NCBI GenBank assembly: GCA_944386455.1
Contig: CALXBC010000020.1
Span: 1 to 47,104, forward strand
Length of the DNA: 47,104 nucleotides
Origin: an uncultured Clostridia bacterium
GTDB lineage: Bacteria > Bacillota > Clostridia > Oscillospirales > Ruminococcaceae
Direction of reading: 5' to 3'
The translations under genes were made by a program, and so were the position numbers. The notes beneath the pieces were generated by a model. That model had not been told where the DNA came from. It did not search any database and saw only the letters and a list, made by a program, of their open reading frames with translations. This document shows, one piece after another, positions 34,380 to 42,279 of the stretch; positions within the stretch are counted from its first letter, which is position 1, and every line of letters starts with the position of its first letter.

Positions 34380-34997
34380 ATGCAAGCGTTTTTGGACTTT
34401 TTCTCAGAGATGGCAGCCTGCACGCTGATTGCGATGTTTTTGGAAAACACGATTTTCACCCGCGCACTTGGGACCAGCTCTATTTTGCTGATGCTGAGAA
34501 AGAAATTTAATCTTTTTCTTTTTGGTTTGATTTTAACCATTATCACATTGCTGTCATCCATATGCACAGCGTTCCTATATCCTTTCATTGATAAGGCGGA
34601 GAATAAGTTCTACTGGATGCCGTTGATTTATGTTCTGATTATCGGCGTCATCTATATCTTAACATTAATATTTTGTGCGAAGTTCTTAAAAAAGCAAATG
34701 CCGCAGATTCGTCCCCTGATTCATATGTCGGCTTTTAACTGTGCGGTTCTGGGCGCATTGCTGCTGAGTACAACAGGAAACGTTGCCCAGATTAAAAGCG
34801 CAGCAGGCATCATTGGATTCGGACTGGGTTCCGGACTGGGATTCACTCTTGCCGCTTATCTGATTTCAGTTGCTTATGACAAACTGAACAGCGACAAAAT
34901 CCCCAAGGCTTTTCGCGGTTTTCCAATTACAATGATATATATTGGAATATTGTCTTTGGCTTTTTATGGATTGATCGGGCATGAGCTGCCCTTTTAA
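34380..34997 (+). CDS. RnfA/NqrE-like membrane protein with one of two cluster cysteines
   Basis: 205 residues, six hydrophobic segments, with the RnfA pattern FLENTIFTRALGTSSILLML and MSAFNCAVLGALLL, GFGLGSGLGFTLAAY, IPKAFRGFPITMI. Aligned with E. coli RsxA, Ser33 replaces the first cluster cysteine (FLGLCP) while Cys121 in NCAVLG is kept. AAAGGA is 9 bases before the ATG. No rnfB, rnfC or rnfG lies in the window, so only the membrane core D-E-A is present in this cluster. Confidence 0.82.
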   Translation: MQAFLDFFSEMAACTLIAMFLENTIFTRALGTSSILLMLRKKFNLFLFGLILTIITLLSSICTAFLYPFIDKAENKFYWMPLIYVLIIGVIYILTLIFCAKFLKKQMPQIRPLIHMSAFNCAVLGALLLSTTGNVAQIKSAAGIIGFGLGSGLGFTLAAYLISVAYDKLNSDKIPKAFRGFPITMIYIGILSLAFYGLIGHELPF

Positions 34998-35050
34998 CCG
35001 GATGAAAGGAAAGGAGCTGTGCCTGTTCTAAAGACAGGCTGGAATTTGCC

Positions 35051-36217
35051 ATGGCGAAAAAGTACAGAAAAATCAAACGGCAGAAAATCCATTATAAAGG
35101 GCGCCGAAACAGAAAAAATGTGATCAAGACAATTTTGTTTATCATATTAATACTTGCCCTTGTCTTTCTGGCATATAGCGTGGCCGGACCGATTAAACAG
35201 CTGCTCAGCGGAGAACTTGGCAATTCCTCGACACTGGCTTCATCTGAGGAACAGCCGTCATCTCAGCAGAATGTTTCCAGTGAAGTTTCATCCCAGCCGC
35301 AGCCGGAAACGGTGACAAAGGCGGTGACGATGCCGCTGGAAACTGCACTGGATCAGACAAAATTGGATCCATTTCTAATCACGGCAAAAGCCAATGGTTA
35401 TACTGCGGTTTTGGTGGAACTGAAGGATGAAAACGGCACAGTTTGGTTCCAGTCAGAGGAAATTACTGCAATATGCAAAAACGCAGTTGCGGAAAATGCA
35501 CTGTCTGCCCCAGAGCTTGCTAAAAAAATAAAGGATGCGGGATTGACACCCATCGCGGCGGCACATACTTTTAAGGATAAGACAGCGCCGAATAAAGCAA
35601 TCGGTAATACCTTTATGGTGAAAAACAGCAACTCTACCTGGTGGGACACAAGCGCGGAAAAAGGCGGAAAACCGTGGCTCAATCCCTATAAGGAGAACGC
35701 GCGGTCTTATAATACCAAGGTGGTAGAGGAGCTTGCAAAAGCGGGATTTGAGACGATCGTACTTCGTTCTGTTCAGTTCCCGGATGTCAGGAGCATGGCA
35801 AAGGCAGAGCTTGATACTTCGCCTACTGTTCCGGAAATTCTGAGCCAGTATGTGACCGAGGCACAGACGGCTGCGCAAAACAACGGTGCCGGAGTGCTGG
35901 TGTCCTATGATTCCGTCGATTACTGGAATGCGAAAGCCGTTGCCTATGGCGGGGAAGCAGGCGGAATTCGCGCCGAGCAGATTGCTCCGGTGATTCGGTT
36001 GTCTGATTATGGAGACACCCTGACAATCGGGGAGACAGTCATAGAAAATCCGTCTGCCAACATCGGTACGGCGGTGCAGGCTGTCATTGGAGAAATTAAG
36101 GCCAGGACCGGACTGACTGAGCAGCAGATTGTTCCTGTAGTCGCACAGGGGCAGGATGCCGCAGCGATTACAGCAGCATTAGAGACAGCGGGGATCAAGA
36201 ATTGTATTGTGGAATAG
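35051..36217 (+). CDS. Membrane-anchored putative glycoside hydrolase-like protein (DUF4015 type)
   Basis: 388 residues: a very basic cytoplasmic N-terminus (1-24), one membrane segment (25-44), a Ser/Gln-rich linker (50-90), then a TIM-barrel-like domain beginning ITAKANGYTAVLVELKDENG, like the putative glycoside hydrolase family DUF4015. It would sit outside the membrane. Substrate unknown. AAAGGAAAGGAG at 35005-35016 is far from the ATG, with a GCCTGT/ACAGGC hairpin between; a weak GGA at 35041 is closer. It follows the Rnf-like genes by 53 bases and may share their transcript. Confidence 0.65.
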   Translation: MAKKYRKIKRQKIHYKGRRNRKNVIKTILFIILILALVFLAYSVAGPIKQLLSGELGNSSTLASSEEQPSSQQNVSSEVSSQPQPETVTKAVTMPLETALDQTKLDPFLITAKANGYTAVLVELKDENGTVWFQSEEITAICKNAVAENALSAPELAKKIKDAGLTPIAAAHTFKDKTAPNKAIGNTFMVKNSNSTWWDTSAEKGGKPWLNPYKENARSYNTKVVEELAKAGFETIVLRSVQFPDVRSMAKAELDTSPTVPEILSQYVTEAQTAAQNNGAGVLVSYDSVDYWNAKAVAYGGEAGGIRAEQIAPVIRLSDYGDTLTIGETVIENPSANIGTAVQAVIGEIKARTGLTEQQIVPVVAQGQDAAAITAALETAGIKNCIVE

Positions 36218-36242
36218 CTTGAAACAATGACATAGGATAGTC

Positions 36243-36269
36243 AAAACGCAGTGCTTTTCGCTGCGTTTT
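36243..36269 (+). terminator. Terminator before the phosphohexomutase
   Basis: AAAACGCAG (36243-36251) pairs with CTGCGTTTT (36261-36269) around 9 bases. It ends the Rnf-like/DUF4015 unit. Confidence 0.75.
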
Positions 36270-36308
36270 GGCATGTTTTATACGTTTAGGAAAGGAATGT
36301 ACAAAAAG

Positions 36309-38024
36309 ATGAAAGAGATGGAACTGTATCAGTTATGGAGCGGACAGGAATTGGATGATCCGGACCTGAATACCGAGCTGGCTGGAATTGCAGGAGATAT
36401 GGAAGCAATAACGGACCGCTTTTATCGTGTACTGGAGTTTGGCACAGGCGGACTGCGCGGCGTGATAGGCGCTGGTACAAACCGCATGAATATTTATACT
36501 GTCCGTCAGGCGACACAGGGAATTGCAGACTGGCTGAACGCTGACTATGATGCGCCGCGGGTGGCAGTCAGCTATGACAGCCGCATCAAGTCTGATTTGT
36601 TTGCCAGAGAAACAGCCAGAGTGTTTGCCGCCAACGGGATCAAGGTCTTTCTTTACCCGGAGCTGATGCCAACACCCTGCCTCTCCTTTGCGGTCAGAGA
36701 ACTCAACTGTCAGGGCGGCGTGATGGTGACGGCCAGCCATAACCCGGCCAAATACAACGGTTATAAGGCATATGGGGCAGACGGCTGCCAGATTACGCTG
36801 GAAGTGGCGGAAAAGGTATTGGACAAAATTGAAAAGGTCGATCTTTTCCACGACGTTAAACTGACCGATTTTGATGAAGCGGTAAAAGCCGGCAGCATCG
36901 AATATATATCTGCGGAGATAACAGAACAATTTTTAAATCATGTACTGGCCTGTCAGATTCATCCCGGAATTTGCAGGGATGCCGGATTGAAAGTGGTTTA
37001 TACGCCGCTTAACGGAACGGGAAACAAGCCCGTGCGGGAAGCTTTAAAGCGGATCGGTGTGAAAGATATATCAGTTGTGAAGGAACAGGAAAAACCAGAC
37101 GGTAATTTCACTACCTGCCCTTTTCCTAACCCGGAAATTGCGGAAGCTTTGGACCTTGGTCTGAAGCTGGCGGCAGAAAAGCAGGCCGATTTGCTGCTGG
37201 CGACAGATCCGGACTGTGACCGTGTCGGGATTGCAGTACCCGAGGAAAACGGCTTCCGGCTTGTCACAGGAAATGAAACAGGCGCACTTTTACTGGATTA
37301 TATTTGCTCGCAGAGGACCGCGCTTGGCACCATGCCGCAGCGGCCCGTAACAGTCAAAACAATTGTGACAACTGAAATCATTGATAAAATTGCGCAAAAA
37401 TATGGGGTTGAGGTCATCAATGTGCTGACCGGCTTCAAATTTATCGGAGAGCAAATTGGACTGTTGGAGCAAAAAGGAGAGCAGGATCGTTATATTTTTG
37501 GATTTGAGGAAAGCTATGGGTATCTTTCAGGAACCTATGTGAGGGATAAAGACGGCGTGAATGCCTCCATGCTGATCTGTGAGATGGCAGCTTTTTACCG
37601 CAGACAGGGAAAAACTCTGCTGCAGCGGTTAAATGAGCTTTATCAGGAATTCGGCGTGCATTGCCATACCCAACAGAGCTTTGTCTGCGAAGGGGAAAGC
37701 GGAATGGAGGAAATGGCGGCTGCAATGGAACGGCTTCGCAGTCAGCCGCCGAAATCGATTGACGGATTTGCGGTCATTGGGACTGAGGATTACGAAAAGT
37801 CTGTCATTACAGACTGGAAAAACGGAAACGAAACCAAGATCGATCTTCCAAAATCCAATGTAATCGCATTCCGTCTGGAAAATGGCGCACGAATCGTGAT
37901 CCGCCCTTCTGGAACAGAACCTAAAATTAAGGTGTATTATACGACCACAGCGGATACCTGGGAAGAGGTGCGAAAGCTGGATCAAACGCTGAAAGCGGAT
38001 TTCAGCAAAATCCTTGGTCTTTGA
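36309..38024 (+). CDS. Phospho-sugar mutase (phosphoglucomutase/phosphomannomutase, PgcA type)
   Basis: Alpha-D-phosphohexomutase superfamily, 571 residues from ATG 36309. Motifs: FGTGGLRGVIGAGTNRMN near the N-terminus, phosphoserine loop VMVTASHNPAKYNGYKAYG, metal loop ATDPDCDRVGIAV, sugar loop GFEESYGYLSGTYVRD and phosphate loop RPSGTEPKIKVYY. It interconverts glucose 1- and 6-phosphate (or mannose analogues), feeding envelope polysaccharide synthesis. AAAGGA at 36291-36296 suits ATG 36309 (12 bases) better than ATG 36297; ATG 36318 is also possible. Confidence 0.93.
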   Translation: MKEMELYQLWSGQELDDPDLNTELAGIAGDMEAITDRFYRVLEFGTGGLRGVIGAGTNRMNIYTVRQATQGIADWLNADYDAPRVAVSYDSRIKSDLFARETARVFAANGIKVFLYPELMPTPCLSFAVRELNCQGGVMVTASHNPAKYNGYKAYGADGCQITLEVAEKVLDKIEKVDLFHDVKLTDFDEAVKAGSIEYISAEITEQFLNHVLACQIHPGICRDAGLKVVYTPLNGTGNKPVREALKRIGVKDISVVKEQEKPDGNFTTCPFPNPEIAEALDLGLKLAAEKQADLLLATDPDCDRVGIAVPEENGFRLVTGNETGALLLDYICSQRTALGTMPQRPVTVKTIVTTEIIDKIAQKYGVEVINVLTGFKFIGEQIGLLEQKGEQDRYIFGFEESYGYLSGTYVRDKDGVNASMLICEMAAFYRRQGKTLLQRLNELYQEFGVHCHTQQSFVCEGESGMEEMAAAMERLRSQPPKSIDGFAVIGTEDYEKSVITDWKNGNETKIDLPKSNVIAFRLENGARIVIRPSGTEPKIKVYYTTTADTWEEVRKLDQTLKADFSKILGL

Positions 38025-38060
38025 TTCGCTAAAGAAAATGAAAGAAAATCAAAAAAAGGC

Positions 38061-38089
38061 TTGCATTTTTCGAGCAAATATGATATGAT
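38061..38089 (+). promoter_or_regulatory. Extended -10 promoter of rpmE
   Basis: TTGCAT (38061-38066), 17 bases, TGA-TATGAT (38084-38089). Confidence 0.75.
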
Positions 38090-38127
38090 TAATTCTCGGT
38101 AGATTATCTGTGAAAGAGGTGATATCA

Positions 38128-38331
38128 ATGAAAGAAGGAATCCATCCGAAATATGAGGAAACAACAATCACCTGCGCTTGCGGCGAAGTGATCAAGACCC
38201 GCTCTACAAAAAAGGATATTAAGGTTGAAATTTGTTCCAAATGTCATCCTTTCTTTACTGGTAAACAGAAATTGGTTGATACCGGCGGACGTGTTGACAG
38301 ATTTAAAAAGCGTTTTGGTCTGGATAAATAA
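38128..38331 (+). CDS. rpmE: 50S ribosomal protein L31, zinc-binding type
   Basis: Small subunit-bridging ribosomal protein of 67 residues. It starts [20 protein letters not shown] and has the zinc cysteines CxC (CAC) and CxxC (CSKC), so it is the zinc-bound C+ form. The C-terminus [12 protein letters not shown] is typical. ATG 38128 follows GAGGTGATATCA; the frame start at 38110 adds residues absent from the family. Single-gene unit with its own promoter and terminator. Confidence 0.96.
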   Translation: MKEGIHPKYEETTITCACGEVIKTRSTKKDIKVEICSKCHPFFTGKQKLVDTGGRVDRFKKRFGLDK

Positions 38332-38364
38332 GTGTCTGTTGTTTGTTTAATCGTATGTAGAAAC

Positions 38365-38394
38365 AAAAGCACCGTGTTTATACATGGTGCTTTT
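38365..38394 (+). terminator. rpmE terminator
   Basis: AAAAGCACCGTGT (38365-38377) pairs with ACATGGTGCTTTT (38382-38394) around a 4-base loop, one G-U pair. Confidence 0.9.
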
Positions 38395-38456
38395 GTAATG
38401 CTTCAACGGCTGTACAGCCGGATGCCAAACAGACGGAAGGAAAAGGAAGTTAAGAC

Positions 38457-39197
38457 GTGAGAAAGCAAGGGCAAACCTTTGGAAAAGGATTTCATGACGG
38501 GCTGCCGATTTTACTGGGATACCTGTCTGTGGCATTTGCATTCGGTATGCTGGGCACAGAGCAGGGGTTCCCTTTTTGGGCACCAACGCTGATATCTCTG
38601 ACAAGCTTTACCGGGACAGGTCAGTTTGTCGGTGTGACGATGCTGGCCAATGGCGTTGCCCTTCTCGAAATCACCATAACAATTTTTATTATCAATATCC
38701 GTTATTTTCTGATGTCGCTTTCTCTCTCTCAAAAGCTGGAGGACGGAATGCCGCTGTGGCAGCGGATGATTGTTGCCTTTGGCAATACGGATGAAATCTT
38801 TGCGGTTTCGATGCAGCAAAAAGGGCTGCTGAACTTTCGTTATATGATCGGACTCATTCTGTCCGCCTATTCCGGCTGGGTGCTTGGTACAGTGATCGGT
38901 TCGGTCGCCAGCTCCATTTTGCCGCAGGCGATTGTCAGTGCACTTGGAATCGCAATTTTTGCTATGTTTATCGCAATCATCATACCGCCTGCGAAACACT
39001 CCAAGCCAATTGTGATCGTAGTTTTAATTGCAGTGGCAATGAGCTGCATGTTCAAATATGTTCCTGGTTTGAATCAGGTCTCCAGCGGCTGGGCAGTTAT
39101 TATCTGCGGGGTTACGGCATCCCTGATCGGTGCGCTGCGGTATCCGGTGCTGCATACTGCCTATCCTGATAAAGAAACGGGGGAGGCGGAACAATGA
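38457..39197 (+). CDS. azlC: AzlC family branched-chain amino acid exporter large subunit
   Basis: 246 residues, mostly membrane segments, with the AzlC pattern GFHDGLPILLGYLSVAFAFG, SFTGTGQFVGVTMLA and NIRYFLMSLSLSQKL. AzlC and AzlD together export branched-chain amino acids or analogues. GTG start with AAAGGAAG upstream. Its stop overlaps the azlD start by four bases. Confidence 0.92.
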   Translation: MRKQGQTFGKGFHDGLPILLGYLSVAFAFGMLGTEQGFPFWAPTLISLTSFTGTGQFVGVTMLANGVALLEITITIFIINIRYFLMSLSLSQKLEDGMPLWQRMIVAFGNTDEIFAVSMQQKGLLNFRYMIGLILSAYSGWVLGTVIGSVASSILPQAIVSALGIAIFAMFIAIIIPPAKHSKPIVIVVLIAVAMSCMFKYVPGLNQVSSGWAVIICGVTASLIGALRYPVLHTAYPDKETGEAEQ

Positions 39198-39517
39198 ATC
39201 TGACAAGACTGTTTTTGTGTGTGCTGCTGATGGCAGCGGCTTCCTACCTGCCGCGCGTGGTTCCGATTGCAGTATTTCGGAAAAAAATCAGAAATCCATA
39301 TGTTCAGTCTTTTTTGAGTTATATGCCCTATGCGGTTTTGGGGGCAATGACCTTTCCTGACATTCTTTATTCTACATCCAGCATGCTTTCTGCATTGGCA
39401 GGACTGGCGGTTGCGCTGCTTCTGTCCTATTTTGAAAAGGGTCTGATGCCGGCCGCACTGGGAGCAACAGCGGCTGTATTTATTGTCGAGCAGGTATCCC
39501 GTCTGGCAGCGGGATGA
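39194..39517 (+). CDS. azlD: AzlD family small subunit
   Basis: 107 residues with three to four membrane segments; ASYLPRVVPIAVFRKKIRNP and LSYMPYAVLGAMTFPDIL are typical of AzlD. Coupled to azlC by the ATGA overlap. Confidence 0.92.
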   Translation: MNLTRLFLCVLLMAAASYLPRVVPIAVFRKKIRNPYVQSFLSYMPYAVLGAMTFPDILYSTSSMLSALAGLAVALLLSYFEKGLMPAALGATAAVFIVEQVSRLAAG

Positions 39518-39550
39518 TATGTAGGCAGTTCGATTCAGAGGAGAAATGAG

Positions 39551-40021
39551 ATGGAAGAAAAGACGAATGTAATGCGGATTCTGGATCAGAAAAAGCTGTC
39601 ATATCAAAGCCACTGCTATGTCGGAACAGGCGCAGTCAGCGGAGTGGAGGTTGCGAAGCAGCTAAACCAGCCGCCGGATAAGGTGTTTAAAACGCTGGTT
39701 ACTGTGGGAAAGTCGGGCAGGCATTATGTGTTCGTTATCCCCGTTGAAAAAGAGCTGGATTTGAAAAAGGCTGCCAAAAATGTCGGCGAAAAATCCGTAG
39801 AGATGATCAAAAGTAAGGAATTGCTGCCGCTGACAGGATATGTTCATGGCGGCTGCTCACCGATAGGAATGAAAAAGGCGTTTCCGACGATGATCCATCA
39901 GACGGCTGCGCAGTTGGATACCTTTTGCTTCAGCGCGGGAAAGATTGGGTATCAGGTGGAAATGAAGCCAGATGATCTGAAAAAAGTGATTCGGTTTGAA
40001 TATGCAGATTTGGTTGTGTAA
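39551..40021 (+). CDS. ybaK: Cys-tRNA(Pro)/Cys-tRNA(Cys) deacylase, YbaK type
   Basis: 156 residues of the YbaK/EbsC editing family, which hydrolyses Cys mischarged on tRNA(Pro). Motifs: VAKQLNQPPDKVFKTLVTVG with the catalytic-region lysine, YVFVIPVEKELDLKKAAK, and GYVHGGCSPIGMKKAFPT. It starts 34 bases after azlD, perhaps on the same transcript, and ends at a bidirectional terminator. Confidence 0.92.
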   Translation: MEEKTNVMRILDQKKLSYQSHCYVGTGAVSGVEVAKQLNQPPDKVFKTLVTVGKSGRHYVFVIPVEKELDLKKAAKNVGEKSVEMIKSKELLPLTGYVHGGCSPIGMKKAFPTMIHQTAAQLDTFCFSAGKIGYQVEMKPDDLKKVIRFEYADLVV

Positions 40022-40023
40022 GC

Positions 40024-40066
40024 AAAAAGCAGCAGCCGGGATTTTCAGTCTCGGCTGCTGCTTTTT
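40024..40066 (+). terminator. Bidirectional terminator between ybaK and the HTH gene
   Basis: AAAAAGCAGCAGCCG (40024-40038) pairs with CGGCTGCTGCTTTTT (40052-40066). The right arm overlaps the last base pairs of the minus-strand HTH gene stop. Confidence 0.92.
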
Positions 40067-40283
40067 ACAGCGGTTGATCGTCCTCGCTGTCAATGTATTG
40101 AAGAATATCCTCCACGCGGCAGTGAAGAATGCGGCAGAGATCGTTGACTTTTAAGGTACTGATACCTTTGTTGTGTCGAATACGATCAATGGTAGCACTG
40201 CTGATGTGGTGCTTATGAATCAGAGTATAGGTGCTTTCGCCTGATTTTTCCAGTGTGGCCCAAAAAGGCGTATAAACAATCAT
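40065..40283 (-). CDS. Small XRE/Cro-type helix-turn-helix regulator
   Basis: 72 residues forming almost only an HTH_26-like domain: SSATIDRIRHNKGISTLKVN with the two recognition helices, then LCRILHCRVEDILQYI. AAGGAA lies about 10 bases upstream. It is divergent from the small membrane protein gene at 40426, whose promoter it may control. Target unproven. Confidence 0.85.
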   Translation of the reverse strand: MIVYTPFWATLEKSGESTYTLIHKHHISSATIDRIRHNKGISTLKVNDLCRILHCRVEDILQYIDSEDDQPL

Positions 40284-40351
40284 TAGAATGAATTTCCTTC
40301 CAAAGAATCACAATCATGCTCTGTTTTTTATGATACAGGCGGATTTGGATA

Positions 40352-40380
40352 TTGACTATAGCTATAATTATGACTATACT
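40352..40380 (+). promoter_or_regulatory. Sigma-A promoter of the small membrane protein gene
   Basis: TTGACT (40352-40357), 17 bases, TATACT (40375-40380). The surrounding repeated TATA/ACTATA sequence between the divergent genes could hold a binding site for the HTH protein. Confidence 0.75.
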
Positions 40381-40425
40381 ATAAGTGGATACAGTATCAT
40401 TCAAATGAAACGGAGGAAGAAACAG

Positions 40426-40782
40426 ATGTTCTATGAAAGAGAAACGATTGGAAGACAAATTCAAAAATGGGCTAAAATTCTGGCGGTTGTCGGTATTGTT
40501 TTGTTGTCTCTTATTTTTTTAGTTGGATTCATCCTTATTCTTGTCTTTTACGCGCAAAACCGTTTAGATGATAAAACTGCAATTATAATGATGCTGCAAT
40601 TGTTGTTTGGTTCCATATTGTGGTTGGTGGGCATTATCATTTCTGGCGGCATCCTTTTTGCTTATGGAGTGATCACGGACAATTCGTACCGCGCTGACGA
40701 AAATCAAAAGGCGATCATCCGTTTGATGAGCGTTCCGCCTGAAAAACAGGCAGATAACGAAATGGATGTATCAAAGTTTTAA
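40426..40782 (+). CDS. Small membrane protein of unknown function
   Basis: 118 residues with two strong hydrophobic segments (about 17-42 and 55-82) and a polar C-terminal tail. I do not recognise a family. The ATG at 40426 is chosen because GGAGGAAG precedes it by 8 bases; a longer frame begins at 40288, upstream of the promoter. Divergent from an HTH regulator gene, with which it may form a small regulated unit. Confidence 0.7.
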   Translation: MFYERETIGRQIQKWAKILAVVGIVLLSLIFLVGFILILVFYAQNRLDDKTAIIMMLQLLFGSILWLVGIIISGGILFAYGVITDNSYRADENQKAIIRLMSVPPEKQADNEMDVSKF

Positions 40783-40812
40783 CGGTTTTTGTTTTCCTGT
40801 CTGATTTTTTGC

Positions 40813-40841
40813 TTGCATCATGAGAATATTTGTATTATAAT
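40813..40841 (+). promoter_or_regulatory. Sigma-A promoter of eutS-eutP
   Basis: TTGCAT (40813-40818), 17 bases, TATAAT (40836-40841). It makes eutS-eutP an independent transcript ending at the terminator at 41671-41710. Confidence 0.8.
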
Positions 40842-40882
40842 GGTTTTGATAAGAATTCTAACCTCAAAAAAGGATGTCTGTG

Positions 40883-41224
40883 ATGGAAAAGCAAAGAATT
40901 ATACAGGAATTTGTACCGGGAAAACAAATTACCCTGGCGCATATTATTGCGAACCCTGTTCCTGATTTGTGTGAAAAGCTTGGTATTTTAGAAGAGGGCA
41001 ATCATGCGCTTGGCATTCTGACCATTACGCCCAGTGAAGGCGCTATCATCGCGGCAGATGTTGCCAGCAAGGCAGCGGGGGTATCTCTTGCATTCGTAGA
41101 CCGCTTCAGCGGCTCGGTTGTTGTGTCGGGAGATGTTGAGAGCGTAGAGGCCGCTTTGCGTGCAATTCTGGAGCTGCTCTGTGAGAAGATGAAATTTGCG
41201 CCTGTTCAGATCACCAGAAGCTAA
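40883..41224 (+). CDS. eutS: Bacterial microcompartment shell protein EutS
   Basis: 113 residues of the BMC shell family, circularly permuted EutS branch: [40 protein letters not shown] and [20 protein letters not shown]. EutS hexamers are bent and help shape ethanolamine microcompartments. ATG 40883 fits the family start and lies 9 bases after AAAGG; an ATG at 40874 is too close. No other microcompartment gene except eutP lies in the window. Confidence 0.95.
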   Translation: MEKQRIIQEFVPGKQITLAHIIANPVPDLCEKLGILEEGNHALGILTITPSEGAIIAADVASKAAGVSLAFVDRFSGSVVVSGDVESVEAALRAILELLCEKMKFAPVQITRS

Positions 41225-41238
41225 GGAGCGGATGCAAT

Positions 41239-41673
41239 ATGAAACGCTTTATGCTGGTCGGAGCAGTAAGCGCGGGCAAGACAAGCCTGATGCAGGCAAT
41301 CTACGACAGAGATTTGAGCTATCATAAGACGCAGGCTATCGATTTCAAAGAAAATATCATTGATACCCCAGGGGAATATCTGGAGCAGCGGTTTCGCTAT
41401 CGTTCCCTTGGAATTACTGCCGCTAATACCGATCTTGTGGTTCTGGTACAGTCCTGCACGGATCTGCGGTGTGTTTTTGCACCGGGCTTGGCGAGTATGT
41501 TTGCAAAGCCCATGATCGGTGTGGTGACTAAAATTGACATTGCACGTTCTCAAAAGGATATTGACTGGGCAGTCAAGAATTTAAAGCTTGCAGGCTGTAA
41601 ACAGATTTTTTTAGTCAGCAATCGGGATAAAACAGGAATCCCTGAATTTCGAGAGTTTATCGGAATGAAATAA
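41239..41673 (+). CDS. eutP: EutP/PduV small GTPase-like protein
   Basis: 144 residues: P-loop GAVSAGKTSLMQAI, switch region DTPGEYLEQ, and the base-recognition motif TKID, the set of EutP/PduV proteins. EutP has been reported as an acetate kinase and PduV as a microcompartment-positioning GTPase in Salmonella. It begins 15 bases after eutS. Its stop codon lies within the terminator stem. Confidence 0.93.
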   Translation: MKRFMLVGAVSAGKTSLMQAIYDRDLSYHKTQAIDFKENIIDTPGEYLEQRFRYRSLGITAANTDLVVLVQSCTDLRCVFAPGLASMFAKPMIGVVTKIDIARSQKDIDWAVKNLKLAGCKQIFLVSNRDKTGIPEFREFIGMK

Positions 41674-41710
41674 CCAGTGCCTCTCCTGATTTATGGAAAG
41701 ACACTGGTTA
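41671..41710 (+). terminator. Terminator of eutS-eutP, overlapping the stop codon
   Basis: TAACCAGTG (41671-41679) pairs with CACTGGTTA (41702-41710) around a 22-base loop, followed by TTTTCATTTTTT. Confidence 0.85.
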
Positions 41711-41720
41711 TTTTCATTTT

Positions 41721-42122
41721 TTATGTGTTTTCCTCATCCTGCAGCAAAAGCCCAAAGTGAATGACTGCTGCTGTGAGAACCAGTAAATTGGACAGATGAT
41801 TCCATTCGTTTTTTCTATGCTGCTTCGGCGTCTGGTCCGGTGACTCCAGTGCCTGGGCAGAAAGCCGTGTAAAAAAGCAAAGAGCATAAACGATCAGAAT
41901 GCTGGATGCTTTACGGATTGGCAGGACATCCGGCAAGCATTGGCACAGTTCAGGATCGGTTGCGGTACAAATCAGCTGTTTTCGCTGGACATCCACCGTA
42001 TAATAGGATAGAAAGGTTGCCAGCAGGATGATGAGTATATGGTCTTCTGACCGTATGATGGTTTCCAGCTGGCTTTCCAGCTCTGGATTTTTCAATACAG
42101 ATAATGGTTTGGAATGTGTCAA
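41721..42122 (-). CDS. Hypothetical membrane protein
   Basis: 133 residues with hydrophobic segments around 29-45, 72-90 and 112-126; family not recognised. TTG start with AAAGGAGG eight bases upstream. Start and ribosome site are held in an 8-bp inverted repeat (42118-42125 with 42134-42141), suggesting translation control by folding. Convergent with eutP. Confidence 0.65.
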   Translation of the reverse strand: MTHSKPLSVLKNPELESQLETIIRSEDHILIILLATFLSYYTVDVQRKQLICTATDPELCQCLPDVLPIRKASSILIVYALCFFTRLSAQALESPDQTPKQHRKNEWNHLSNLLVLTAAVIHFGLLLQDEENT

Positions 42123-42141
42123 AGGGGATTCCTCCTTTGAC
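42118..42141 (-). promoter_or_regulatory. Hairpin sequestering ribosome site and start codon
   Basis: GTCAAAGG (42118-42125) and CCTTTGAC (42134-42141) are exact complements. On the minus-strand mRNA one arm holds part of AAAGGAGG and the other holds the TTG start. Confidence 0.5.
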
Positions 42142-42224
42142 TATTATTTTATGCCGACGGAAAATATGGGGTGACAGCACAGGCCGTTTGGCTCTGACAA
42201 AGACAAATTTAAGCTTAACTTATT

Positions 42225-42266
42225 AATAACCCCGGCTCTGCTTTTTTAAACAGGGCCGGGGTTATT
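42225..42266 (-). terminator. putP terminator
   Basis: AATAACCCCGGC (42225-42236) pairs with GCCGGGGTTATT (42255-42266), with further inner pairing. It lies just after the putP stop on the minus strand. Confidence 0.9.
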
Positions 42267-42279
42267 TGTAAGATAAAAT

